NCBI GenBank assembly: GCA_003427395.1
Contig: BFEA01000052.1
Location: 68,395 to 97,099, forward strand
DNA length: 28,705 nucleotides
From: Chara braunii
Lineage: Eukaryota > Streptophyta > Charophyceae > Charales > Characeae
Reading direction: 5' to 3'
A model generated the notes under the pieces. That model was not told the origin of the DNA. It searched no databases and worked only from the letters and a program-made list of their open reading frames with translations. Of this stretch, positions 20,260 to 28,705 are shown in pieces. A program made the translations under genes and the position numbers. Within the stretch, counting starts at the first letter, position 1. Each line of letters begins with the position of its first letter.

Positions 20260-20263
<4 letters not shown>

Positions 20264-20319
<56 letters not shown>

Positions 20320-20320
20320 N

Positions 20321-20409
<89 letters not shown>
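20264..20409. repeat. (TC)n-N-(TC)n(AC)n microsatellite and contig join
   Basis: TC repeat, a single N at 20320, more TC, then about 70 bases of AC. The N most likely stands for an unresolved gap of unknown true length. It lies in the 581-base intron between exons 3 and 4. Confidence 0.97.
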
Positions 20410-20414
<5 letters not shown>

Positions 20415-20675
20415 ACACACACCTCACTTCCTCTTTCACCTCCCCTCTCTTCCGTTCACTTTGTGTCTCTCTCCCACTCTCACTCCTGCTCCTCTTTCCC
20501 CCTTGTTCCACTGGAGAACAGGAATTGAACCGTTCACCCCTTTCTGTCTTCGCATTGCAGATCAGGACACCCACTTGGGACTGTAGCCAGCCATACAAAG
20601 ATTGGACCACAGCCATTGTACTGCCGCCATACAAAGACAGGACAGGGGGTTACCGATACATGGCCTTATACTCAC

Positions 20676-20838
20676 AACATGGCGGCTGAATATGTCAGCA
20701 TGTTCCATAGCTGTGCCTCGGAGGAATGCGACATCAGCTGCTGTCTCAAGCTGTTTCATCTTCTTCTGCAACTCGACAGCCATCTCAGAACACCGCTGCT
20801 CTAGAAGTGCCAGGGTGTTCGGGGCAGAATCCCGATAC
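20676..20838 (-). CDS. DRP5A: DRP5A-like dynamin-related protein, exon 3
   Basis: A 163-nt exon, residues 158-212. The acceptor is TTCTTTGCTAG before GTATCGG. Its first base completes an Arg codon (AG|G) begun in exon 2. The donor is CATGTT|GTGAGT. The peptide YRDSAPNTLALLEQRCSEM, then the helix VELQKKMKQLETAADVAFLR, ending HADIFSRHV, is the start of the stalk that follows the GTPase domain. This copy is in collinear order with the other exons and is the real one. The identical copy at 356-518 is misplaced. Confidence 0.93.
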
Positions 20839-22240
20839 CTAGCAAAGAACAGGCACAGCAAGAATGCAACAATCCCGTGCACAATAAATCCGAGGTTAAG
20901 CAAACTCCACATGATAGTAGTGGCGTAAGGATCAGAGTTCACTCTTGGGGTTAATACTCTTAAGACTCAAGAGTCCACTGATGCAATCGCTGCACAACAG
21001 AAAGACCAAGCATGGCCGAGACGGTAGGAACAAAAGAAAAAGAGAGAGAACTGGGAGAGCATGGCTGCATACCGATGCAGGGAAGAGGGTCAAAGAAAAG
21101 GATACAATCATACAATGACATATGCAGATAAATAAGGAACGTAGTAAGGTTCTTCAAAACAGATGCCGCGATGATTTGTGGAGCTCGATCAAAGAAGACG
21201 GTCGTGTTAGTGTTGTGCAAGCAGACAAGTATGGAAGTAAAATTAGTAAATTCAGGGGATGCTCATATCACTCCCCCTAGCGCGGTAGCATGGTTAATAA
21301 AAAAAAAAAAAAAAAAAAAAAGGATAAATTCAGTTTCTTCACAACCCGTGAGTCATGAACTATGTTGCGGGATAAGGTGTTGAAAAATGCACGCAGAAAG
21401 GCTGAGGATAAAAGACTGGACTCAGTGGGAAGAGTGGAAAGGGCACAAACGTTTACGCAGATCCCTTCCCACGATTTTGAATACTTTAGCTGTAGTTCCA
21501 AGTGTGAATTTTGCTGCGCACATTTTGGCCAGAGAGTGACGTAAAATAGTGGAAAATTACCACATGATACGGCGTCTGTTCTGTGCAGCACATCGTTGCC
21601 ATGTCTTAGCGACACAAAACGAGGGTTGCGCTCGTTATAGGACTTAACCCAACATCTCATGACACGAGCTGAAGACAGCCATGCAGCACCTGTATGAAGT
21701 CAAAGTACATCTTAGTCCCATTCGTTGAGCGCACAACACACGAAGAAATGTCCTTAACTCTCGAGTATGCGACGTGCTTGGTTTCGCAGTCCAAGTCCGT
21801 CGATTTAGGCTCCTAGTTCTCCCATCGCCGCATAATTTAATCTATTTCCGAAGGGTACGAAGTCAGTAGATGTCAAAGCAGCCAACACTACTTAGTTAGT
21901 CTCACCTGACCACCGACGGTCGTGGTGTTGCTATGAATCCTGTAGACCATCTTCGGGTTTTGTGACAAATCGGGGAACCCTAAACCCGACTTCTTTTATT
22001 TCCAAGATCCACAGAGATGAAACGGTATTCACCAATTCGTGGTAGCTGAGGTAGATCCCAGGGCTCGATCCCTAGTTCCCCAACTTACCTGTGTACAATA
22101 CCTGCGTCAACTCGAAGAGTTGAACCTGCGACCTGTAGAACCGCCAGTGGTAGGTAGGTCTGTCGTAGGTCTATAGGTAGCCAGGATTCGATCCGTAGAC
22201 TTATAGACCAGAAGGCTAGCTGCAGTACTTCTAGAAGGTT
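20839..22240. other. Intron 2, left part; dispersed repeat and poly(A)
   Basis: No gene seen. It contains an A tract (21299-21321). A roughly 70-bp piece (21370-21443, starting GGATAAGGTGTTGAAAA) recurs diverged at 23271-23343. A B-box-like GGCTCGATCCC occurs at 22062, preceded by TAGCTGAGGTAG, which resembles an A-box but lies too close for an intact tRNA promoter. Confidence 0.5.
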
Positions 22241-22345
22241 GGCAAGTGGTCAAGTGGTGCAGGCAAGTGGTCAAGTGGTGCAGGCAAGTGGTCAAGTGGT
22301 GCAGGCAAGTGGTCAAGTGATGCAGGCAAGTGGGCAACTGGTGTG
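22241..22345. repeat. 21-bp minisatellite, five units
   Basis: Five head-to-tail units of GGCAAGTGGTCAAGTGGTGC plus one base. The first three are identical, the fourth has one change and the fifth is more diverged. Confidence 0.95.
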
Positions 22346-23270
22346 ACTAAAGCAGGGTCGTCGTCATACAGTCAAGGGAGAGTCTAGAAAGTACCAGTCC
22401 GGTCCAGCAAGTACCACGGGGGGAACTGTGTGCACCATGGGCCAGGGACACAGGGCAGACCAATGCAGCACAGAATTATAAATCAAGAGGCTACGTCCAT
22501 TCATGGATTCATTCCTGCGGATGCCAGGCGGAAGCGCTGCCTTAGCAGCTTGTGCGAGGCGGTCTGCAGTGCGCCCGAAGACGAAGTGGGCAGAGAAGTG
22601 TAGTGTAGCGATAGGGTAGGGGCAGCTAGCGCTGCCATAGCTGTAGCATAGTATGTGTGTGTGTTGTGTATGATACTGAGTGTTGCGTGTGGGACATCCA
22701 GGGTGATCCAGGGTGCGAACAGTGAGTTGTGTGGGCGCCCAGTCGCCATAGCCAGTTGAAGAGAACTCATATCTGGTTACGATATCTTGAGTACTGTGTG
22801 GGGCATGTCGCCAGTTGCTGTACCGCTGTTTGCAGGCATGACAAAGTGACAGGAAGACGAGTTTGATTTCAGAGAAACTCTGCGTCACGTATCTCCGGAC
22901 TTCTCCGCGGTCTCGCCAATTACTGATACGAACATGGTCCGGTCCGACCAATCAAGTATTAGATTGGAATCTAGATTGTGTTGATCGTTCGAGACCTCAC
23001 TCAGCGTCGGAACAGAACGGTTTTAGGAGTATCAAACAGAAAACCCCAAGAAGCATCAAACATTTCTGACAAAATCCATGGTGCGAATTTGATATAACAA
23101 GCACTGGATCCCAGTGCAACCTCATAAAAAGCTATGAAACACAGTAGTGGGATTTCAAACTCATGGACTTCATTTTTTGAGTTTTTTTATTACCTCAAGG
23201 CGTACCTTTGCCACAAGCACCTTTTTTAGGACTAGACAATGCGGCAGTAGTGATAGGACAAGATATTGCT
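22346..23270. other. Intron 2, middle part; nothing firmly recognised
   Basis: Open on the minus strand over 22364-22951 (195 codons), but the peptide shows no motif that I know and has no clear splice or start context. It could be an old retroelement piece. I do not call a gene. Confidence 0.4.
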
Positions 23271-23343
23271 GGATAAGGTGTTGAAAACCCCACAGCGAAG
23301 GACTGAGGACGAGACTGGACTCAGTGGGAAGAGTGGACAGGAT
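23271..23343. repeat. Dispersed repeat, second copy
   Basis: Diverged copy of 21370-21443: GGATAAGGTGTTGAAAA, then GACTGGACTCAGTGGGAAG. The family is unknown. Confidence 0.65.
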
Positions 23344-23609
23344 GGTTCCAAATGTAAAGAGAAAATACTGAGATAGTGATAGGACAACAACATTCACATA
23401 CAATGATTAGGTAGTGGGAAAGCAGAGCCGCAAGCTCAGGGATGCTTCTCCAAGCTATCTCCAAGGAACCTAACAACGCCCCAAAAGCAGATAACATCAT
23501 TGTAGGAACGTCATGTGAAAAATGAAAGGCACCACGCAGAGACTGTTGCACTTGCCTCGACAAAACGTCTCAGTAATTTCACATCAGACCTGCTGGCGCA
23601 GAAGTTCTT

Positions 23610-23903
23610 ATGGCCACCAACTTGAGGTATGTAAACGGCCAGTTTGCCAGAAACAGAGTGCTGTTCTTGCCAGTTTACGCGGCAAGAGCATTTCGATTCG
23701 GGTCTGGGCTGATAGGAGAAGCAGCAGGCCACTTTGGACAAGGCACCGTTGCAGGCTCGCAAGCCTTGGAAGGTATAGCTTCATCAACTTACGTGCTTGT
23801 AAGCTGGTGGTTCAAGGCTCCGGACGGTATACAAGGCTGCGCACCCACTCAGCACTTTGGCACCCCCCAATTTGACCCCATGCCAGGACGTTGGAATGGT
23901 TAA
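23610..23903 (+). other. Unidentified open stretch, 97 codons
   Basis: An ATG-started plus-strand frame with a Gly/Ala-rich product (MATNLRYVNGQFARNR, later GSGLIGEAAGHFGQGTVAG). The composition is more protein-like than its neighbours, but I do not recognise it, it is antisense in an intron, and the last third looks like non-coding sequence. It may be a pseudogene fragment or chance. Confidence 0.25.
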
Positions 23904-24424
23904 ACCACCACCAGTGCAAGAGACCGTTCTGCGGGCCTCTGGACGCATTTTGTCATGAATGAATTTTAACTCCGTACACGCAGGCCCGTACATCCACAAA
24001 AGGCTCGCAGATTAACCGGTGTGCCTTACTTGCTGACTGGTGCTTCAAGTGCGAGTGCACGACAAAGCTTCCATGTCACCGTTTCTATGTTGCTATACTA
24101 GCAGCTTTTTAACCACACCATTTATAGCACAGAAGTTATTTACAAGCTGAAGAGCAGGTCCTCTGCCTACAACAACAACCTTAGCTCCTGGCTCATTTGA
24201 TTTGGAGGTTGTCATTCATTTCGCTCTGCTGTTGAGATTGTGGGATTATAGAGTCTAGTGACTCAAATCTTCCCATTTCACTCTTTCTCCAATTGCTGTT
24301 GTATAATGGTGAGTGAAATCCTCGATCCACTAAACCATTGGCTTTGCTTCTGGGGGTTTGGCATTGGTTCCTTTTGCTCGGATGTTGCCTTTGTGTGGTC
24401 AGGGAGCATAGTGACTTAAGCCAC

Positions 24425-25004
24425 CACCCACTTTTTGTAGCCGACCTCCGAGCCTGCACCAGTATCCCAACCGAACTCGGGCTTCTTCAGATTTGAGGGG
24501 CGCAGAGATTGCCATTGTGTGGTCAGGGAGTATAGTGACCTGAATCACCACCCACTTTTTGTAGCCGACCTCCGAGCCCACACCGGTATCCCAACCGAAC
24601 TTGGGCTTCTTCAGATTTGAGGGCCGCAGGGGGAAAAACAAAGAAACCAGTGCAAAAGATGTCATTCAGTCCCCCTGTTTCTGCGCAGTGGATAGCAGAT
24701 AGGCCGGCGGACCGTTTTTGAGTTGTACCCGGACTGAGGTGGAAAGACTGGCATTTTCTTACTTGCACAGCCAGGGCACCCACTTTTTGTAGCCGACCTC
24801 CGAGCCCGCACCGGTATCCCAACCGAACTTGGGCTTCTTCAGATTTGAGGGCCGCAGGGGAAAAAAAAAAGAAACCGGTGCAAAAGTTGTCATTCAGACC
24901 CCCTGTTTCTGCGCAGTGGATAGCAGAAAGGCCAGCGGACCCGTTTTCGAGTTGTACCCAGACTGAAGCGGAAAGACTGGCATTTTCTTGCTCGCACAGC
25001 CAGG
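24425..25004. repeat. Tandem repeat: 228-bp units plus a partial unit
   Basis: The phrase CACCCACTTTTTGTAGCCGA starts at 24425, 24549 and 24777. The last two begin 228-bp units (24549-24776 and 24777-25004) that match closely, including GTTTCTGCGCAGTGGATAGC. The first is a shorter 124-bp unit. The minus strand reads as a repeated peptide, but stops and variation argue against real coding. Confidence 0.9.
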
Positions 25005-25201
25005 GCGGTGGTCTAAATGCTGGGCATTTCACTGTTCCTCAACACATCGTGGTAATCATTTGTGAGAAATTGTGAGTTAAATCCTCAATTGCAGTGTGTC
25101 GTTAACTTGTTAGCAAGAATGGCTGCACGTTGTCCATTAACGTGCTGCTTTCTGCGCGCAGAGTCTGCACTGGGCTTCTTCCTGCACGACCCAACACGTA
25201 C

Positions 25202-25467
25202 CTTTTTTGTAGCTCCTGCTCCAAGAACCTTTTTAGGTTGCTGAAACCAACACGGGTGCCGTACTTGTCTTCATCGAAACCTCCCTCTATCCCTTCACGC
25301 AGCTGTCGTAATATGTCAGAATCCACAACTGATAACTGACGTCGGAACTCCTCGTTTCTGACCAATGTCCGCTCCTTCGGAAGAGCCACAAAGAACAATC
25401 TAGCATTCTCCCCTAGGTACCCACTCGCGCTCAGATATCGATCAACCTCCCACCGCTCCGCAAACTC
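25202..25467 (-). CDS. DRP5A: DRP5A-like dynamin-related protein, exon 2 of those visible (end of GTPase domain)
   Basis: A 266-nt exon, residues 70-158. The acceptor is a 17-T run followed by CCTGGTTTCAG before GAGTTT. The donor is AAAAAAG|GTACGT. It starts in phase 0 and leaves two bases (AG) for an Arg codon. The peptide includes EVDRYLSASGYLGEN, FFVALPKER, EEFRRQL and REGIEGGFDEDKYG, ending FLEQELQK, the C-terminal part of the dynamin G domain and the hinge to the stalk. It follows directly from DNRLK of exon 1. The motif order matches land-plant DRP5A closely. Confidence 0.93.
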
Positions 25468-26406
25468 CTGAAACCAGGACGCCAAAAAAAAAAAAAAAAA
25501 ACAGGAAACAACTGAGCAAGCCCCTTTTACACACTGACTTCAACTCATCGCACATGAAACACCATGCAACGGGCGCACAGCGGCCATGCAGTATAGCCTT
25601 ACTCATGGATAAACGACAATCGTTCGGTGACAAATCCAACAAGATCAAATGAATGCTTTGCAAGAACATATCAAGGACAAAGAAAAAAAAAAAAAAAACG
25701 CGTGGCCCTATAGGACATATTTAGGATGCTACCCGACAAGGGCGGAGCTCAGAGTGAGACCGTACTGACATCTGCATCTTGCTGCAAGGCTGAATGATAC
25801 AACAGATAGCATATGGCCCTATAGGTACAACGTTCCTGCTAAGAAACCACGTATTTGTCCCCTTTTTCGACCTTCCTTCAAAGCTCCACCGACATAGCAC
25901 AAGTGGAGACCTGCCCCTAACGACCAAATGACGTTTTAGGATCGTCTAGTTTGAGAAATCCAATATATCCAGTGTTAGGGCATACTCGCACTAGGACTTT
26001 CCTGCATGCATATGATATCATGACCGCTTTCCTGGACCCACCTGGATGCACCTAGCCTCAAACGGCGTCCAGAGAGATGTGGAAAAAACTTCTAACGTGA
26101 GTAAGCCTTTAGAAACCTAGTATCTTCTAGATGAAGGGGAACTATTCCTCGAAAAGAAGTATAACGCACTTCGGAGCATTGACACACCATCCCTCCCTCC
26201 AAATGTCAACAGGATCTTATGCACTCCACAACACTAAAATTGACCCCCACCTGAGGAGAAGCCTATCGCCGTCCCCAGGGGCACTTTCGCATTTACATTT
26301 TTCTCAAACTCACTTCAAAGACGGAGAAGCCCGAAGTGGGAGTGGGAGACAGACATACATGTACTACTGATTATCATTGAGACTCTCCTCCTCCTCTTCT
26401 ATCTCT
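25468..26406. other. Intron 1, left part; A tracts, nothing else recognised
   Basis: T/A run next to the exon 2 acceptor (25484-25501), another A tract at 25683-25698, and a short repeated phrase GGCCCTATAGG (25704 and 25814). No coding or RNA call. Confidence 0.5.
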
Positions 26407-26422
26407 TCTCTCTCTCTCTCTG

Positions 26423-26494
<72 letters not shown>

Positions 26495-26495
26495 N

Positions 26496-26559
<64 letters not shown>
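26407..26559. repeat. (TC)n microsatellite with a single N
   Basis: About 150 bases of TC with an N at 26495, most likely a contig join of unknown real length. Confidence 0.97.
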
Positions 26560-26561
<2 letters not shown>

Positions 26562-27002
26562 GCTCTTCTTCGATGCGACAACACTCTTGAGTTGTGCAAA
26601 CGATCGAGACATGGACATGTAATTGATGTTGGAGACTTCTTGAGCTGCACTGGGTTCAGACTACTATTGCGTTGCTAGCTGGCTTCTCAACGACACTGGG
26701 GTTCATTACACGTTCTTTATCTTTTGAATTTTGTGCTGGGGATGTCGGCGACCTTGCCTGGACCTGGGTACGCTGGGACACCGGGGCCGTCTGGTTGACC
26801 TAGATGGATTTCCTGTCTGCAAAATCAGGTCAGGTGGCCTTCTCCTGCGGGCAGATCATACAGGGAAAGGGGAAAAAATGGGGCTGTCCAGGGCCACCCT
26901 GCTTTTCTAAAAAAACTTGGGAAGCAGCATTCTCGAGGCCGCCTTTTTTTTGTTTTGCAAACCCCAAAAAAGTCCAAGAAAACTAAACAACAACATCAGC
27001 GT
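26560..27002. other. Intronic sequence, nothing recognised
   Basis: No coding, RNA or repeat call that I can support. Confidence 0.4.
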
Positions 27003-27097
27003 CTCTTTCCTTCGGGACACCCATTAACATTGGGCCGATACAGAGAAGATCAGCATGGCCCCTGCTCGAGGATGATGTCGAGAAATGGTCCAAAATT
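27003..27097 (+). pseudogene. U6 snRNA pseudogene
   Basis: Follows U6 from end to end: CTTCGGGACACCC, CGATACAGAGAAGATCAGCA, TGGCCCCTGC, GAGGATGATG and TCGAGAAATGGTCC. Compared with U6 it has several substitutions in the first 40 bases and lacks about 10 bases after GGATGA (the CACGCACAAA region). There is no T-run terminator, and I see no plant USE or TATA box at the usual distance upstream. It is a dead copy. Confidence 0.88.
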
Positions 27098-27193
27098 TAA
27101 ATCAAAATAATCATAACACCAGCATCTCAGGTTCAGGTACCAGGCTGACTGTGCGGCACTGCAGCTTATCCATGCTATATCTGCTGCAACAAG

Positions 27194-27545
27194 CGGGGGT
27201 CGCACATGCGGACGAGGGGGTTGCACATCCGCTTGAGTCGATTAGACAACAACAGGGAGTCGCACATGCTATACTAGCCCCAACAAGAGGGGGTCGCACA
27301 TGCGGATGAGGGGGTTGCACAGCCACAACAAGAGGGGGTCACACATGCGGATGAGGGGGTCGCACATGCGGATGAGGGGGTTGCGCAGCCACAACAAGAG
27401 GGGGTCACACATGCAGATGAGGGGGTCGCACATGCGGATGGGGGGTTTGTGCACAGCCATAACAAGAGGGGGTCCCACATGCGGATGAGGGGGTCGCACA
27501 TGCGGATGAGGGGGTTGCACATGAGGATGATGCAAGCAAGCTATT
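27194..27545. repeat. Minisatellite of mixed 21-bp and 24-bp units
   Basis: 21-bp units (GGGGGTCGCACATGCGGATG plus A) alternate irregularly with 24-bp units starting GGGGGTTGCACAGCCACAAC. About 14 units in all, each opening with five G. The reading frame is kept on both strands, but this follows from unit lengths divisible by three and does not show coding. Confidence 0.92.
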
Positions 27546-27570
27546 GGGGGGGGGGGGGGGGGGGGGGGGG
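27546..27570. repeat. G25 homopolymer
   Basis: 25 G in a row directly after the minisatellite. Its length is unreliable in an assembly, and it may form a quadruplex. Confidence 0.9.
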
Positions 27571-27647
27571 TAGAGAAGGGAGAATTTCAAAAGAGAGTGT
27601 ATGGATAAGACCAAAAAAGAGATGTTTCAGCAGCAAAAAATCCTTAC

Positions 27648-27854
27648 CTTGAGTCGATTATCGAATTTACTGGCCACCAGAATTGTCCGGCGAAATGTCG
27701 GGTCCACTTCTCGGATGACATCGAGCCATAAGGAACTGCACCACTCCACACTGCTTTGCTGGAGGAACAGGATAAGCCTGTGCGGCATGGATGCCAGATT
27801 CTTCACCATAGCCATTATTTCATCAGGTGTGCCTTCAGGCTCGCCCTTGCGGTT
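27648..27854 (-). CDS. DRP5A: DRP5A-like dynamin-related protein, first visible exon (G domain with G4 motif)
   Basis: A 207-nt exon in phase 0, residues 1-69 of the visible protein. The acceptor is TATTGTCTTTTGCAG before AACCGC and the donor is CTCAAG|GTAAGG. The peptide begins NRKGEPEGTPDEIM, continues LILFLQQSSVEWCSSLWLD and ends VASKFDNRLK. SKFD is in the place of the G4 motif (usually T/NKxD) that reads the guanine base. In DRP5A this exon directly follows the DTPGF switch II region, which is not in the window. About 190 N-terminal residues with the P-loop must lie to the right. The protein is a membrane-remodelling GTPase placed at the division plane in plants. I give the name by motif order, not by a search. 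Confidence 0.92.
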
Positions 27855-28456
27855 CTGCAAAAGACAATATCCCATGAGTAATTCCAGGGAAAGTGCGGCG
27901 CTGTCAGGTTGTTATTTATTTGTATTATAAAGTTTTTACGACATTTTCGCAGAAAGAGTGCCATTTTTTTTCATCTTTGGAGAAAAGGAGATGTCCACCA
28001 TAGCCATCGACAAGCAGATCACCATAGCCAGGGAGGTTGCCTGGATGAGTAAAACAGAAACTACAGGAGACGGAGAGATTAGATGCACCAACCGGCCTAG
28101 TGCAGTTGGCACACGCAGGAACTGTTGGAATACAGACACGATCCCTGATGCATCAACGGGCCTAGTGACAGCTTTCCAATGGGTCCAACCCCCTTTCATC
28201 AGCAAGCACCTCCACATTTGCACCCCACCCCCTTCGATCCCTGAAGCAGACCCTGTCGGACACAGCTACAGGCCCTGTCGGGATCCCATCCACACAAGGG
28301 GATGAGAAATGCTGAGTCTACGTCAGACTCGTGTCAACAAAGCATTGACTCTGACATAGCAGTGAGGGAATGGTGATGAAAGGTTCCATGGTTGCTTTAG
28401 TCCTTGACTTATGATGATTAATACTTGAAGTTGTTGAATATTCGATTCAACACACA
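27855..28456. other. Upstream intron of the gene; nothing recognised
   Basis: No exon encoding the DTPGF segment is found on the minus strand here, so the next upstream exon is outside the window. No other feature is supported. Confidence 0.5.
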
Positions 28457-28574
28457 CTACAGTCTTCTCCCGAATACAACGTACGCCGTACGGTCATTAT
28501 AGCTGAATTTGGGGTATCCTTCAGTGTACATACAGTTATAATGACCATACGTTGTATTTGGGGGAAGAAGGTAG
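28457..28574. repeat. Inverted-repeat hairpin, MITE-like
   Basis: The left arm (28457-28501, CTACAGTCTTCTCCCGAATA then TACGGTCATTATA) and the right arm (28537-28574, TATAATGACCATACGTTGTA then GAAGAAGGTAG) are complementary except for a 6-7 base insertion in the left arm and a few mismatches. The loop is 35 bases. The ends are CTAC/GTAG. No clear target duplication is seen. Confidence 0.75.
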
Positions 28575-28669
28575 ATGTAAGCTAATTCTCTCGTCTGCAA
28601 CTGCTTACCACTTGGCAGATCGTGCGGTATAGTCGGGACACTTCCACAGATGACTGCAGTGTCGAAAAA

Positions 28670-28675
<6 letters not shown>

Positions 28676-28704
<29 letters not shown>

Positions 28705-28705
28705 G
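28676..28705. repeat. G30 homopolymer at the window edge
   Basis: The window ends in 30 G after an A-rich stretch. It is either a true poly(G) at which assembly stopped or dark-cycle G calls from two-colour sequencing. Confidence 0.85.

Noticed and set aside
22241-22345. CRISPR array
   Set aside because: The units are head to tail with no unique spacers, and the context is a eukaryotic intron.
22364-22951. 195-codon minus-strand frame as a gene
   Set aside because: No recognised motif, skewed composition, sits in intron 2 between proven exons and does not fit the dynamin protein.
27003-27097. Functional U6 snRNA gene
   Set aside because: It lacks about 10 internal bases and the T-run and has no visible plant snRNA promoter.
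27936-28223. Minus-strand open frame as the next upstream DRP5A exon
   Set aside because: The peptide shows none of the expected G-domain motifs (no DTPGF before the KGEPE segment) and no fitting donor.

Overview
This window looks like nuclear DNA of a streptophyte (land-plant lineage or charophyte alga). It holds the 3' two thirds of a plant-type dynamin-related gene, split by kilobase introns full of retroelement and satellite debris. A plant-type LINE with a C-terminal zinc-binding domain and a short TTTAGGG-type telomeric stretch fit this. A charophyte such as Chara is my best guess, but I cannot prove it from the sequence.

The one host gene I can support is on the minus strand, from 27854 down to the stop at 2160. 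Seven exons (27648-27854, 25202-25467, 20676-20838, 19867-20094, 16310-16508, 3754-4594, 2160-2346) have GT/AG borders and matching phases. Together they give 2091 nt, or 696 codons plus a stop. The protein matches what I know of DRP5A, a dynamin-related GTPase of plant cytokinesis. The N-terminal part with the P-loop and the DTPG motif lies beyond the right edge.

The largest intron (about 11.7 kb, 4595-16309) contains a decayed LINE in the opposite orientation, about 6.4-14.69 kb. It has an ORF1 with a CCHC knuckle, an unexplained middle ORF, an endonuclease/reverse transcriptase ORF2 and a poly(A) tail. The next intron (16509-19866) carries a U6 snRNA/poly(A) chimera and a tandem array of U6-containing units that has also duplicated part of exon 4. 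Other introns hold simple repeats, minisatellites, inverted-repeat hairpins and a U6 pseudogene.

The assembly has visible faults. Positions 1-1786 repeat 20321-22106 almost exactly, including exon 3, and then run into 32 bases of the Nextera mate-pair junction adapter (1787-1818). This copy of exon 3 lies past the stop codon of the gene, so it is almost certainly a chimeric join. Single N characters sit inside TC repeats at 20320 and 26495, and the window ends in 30 G. No bacterial, organellar or CRISPR features were seen.
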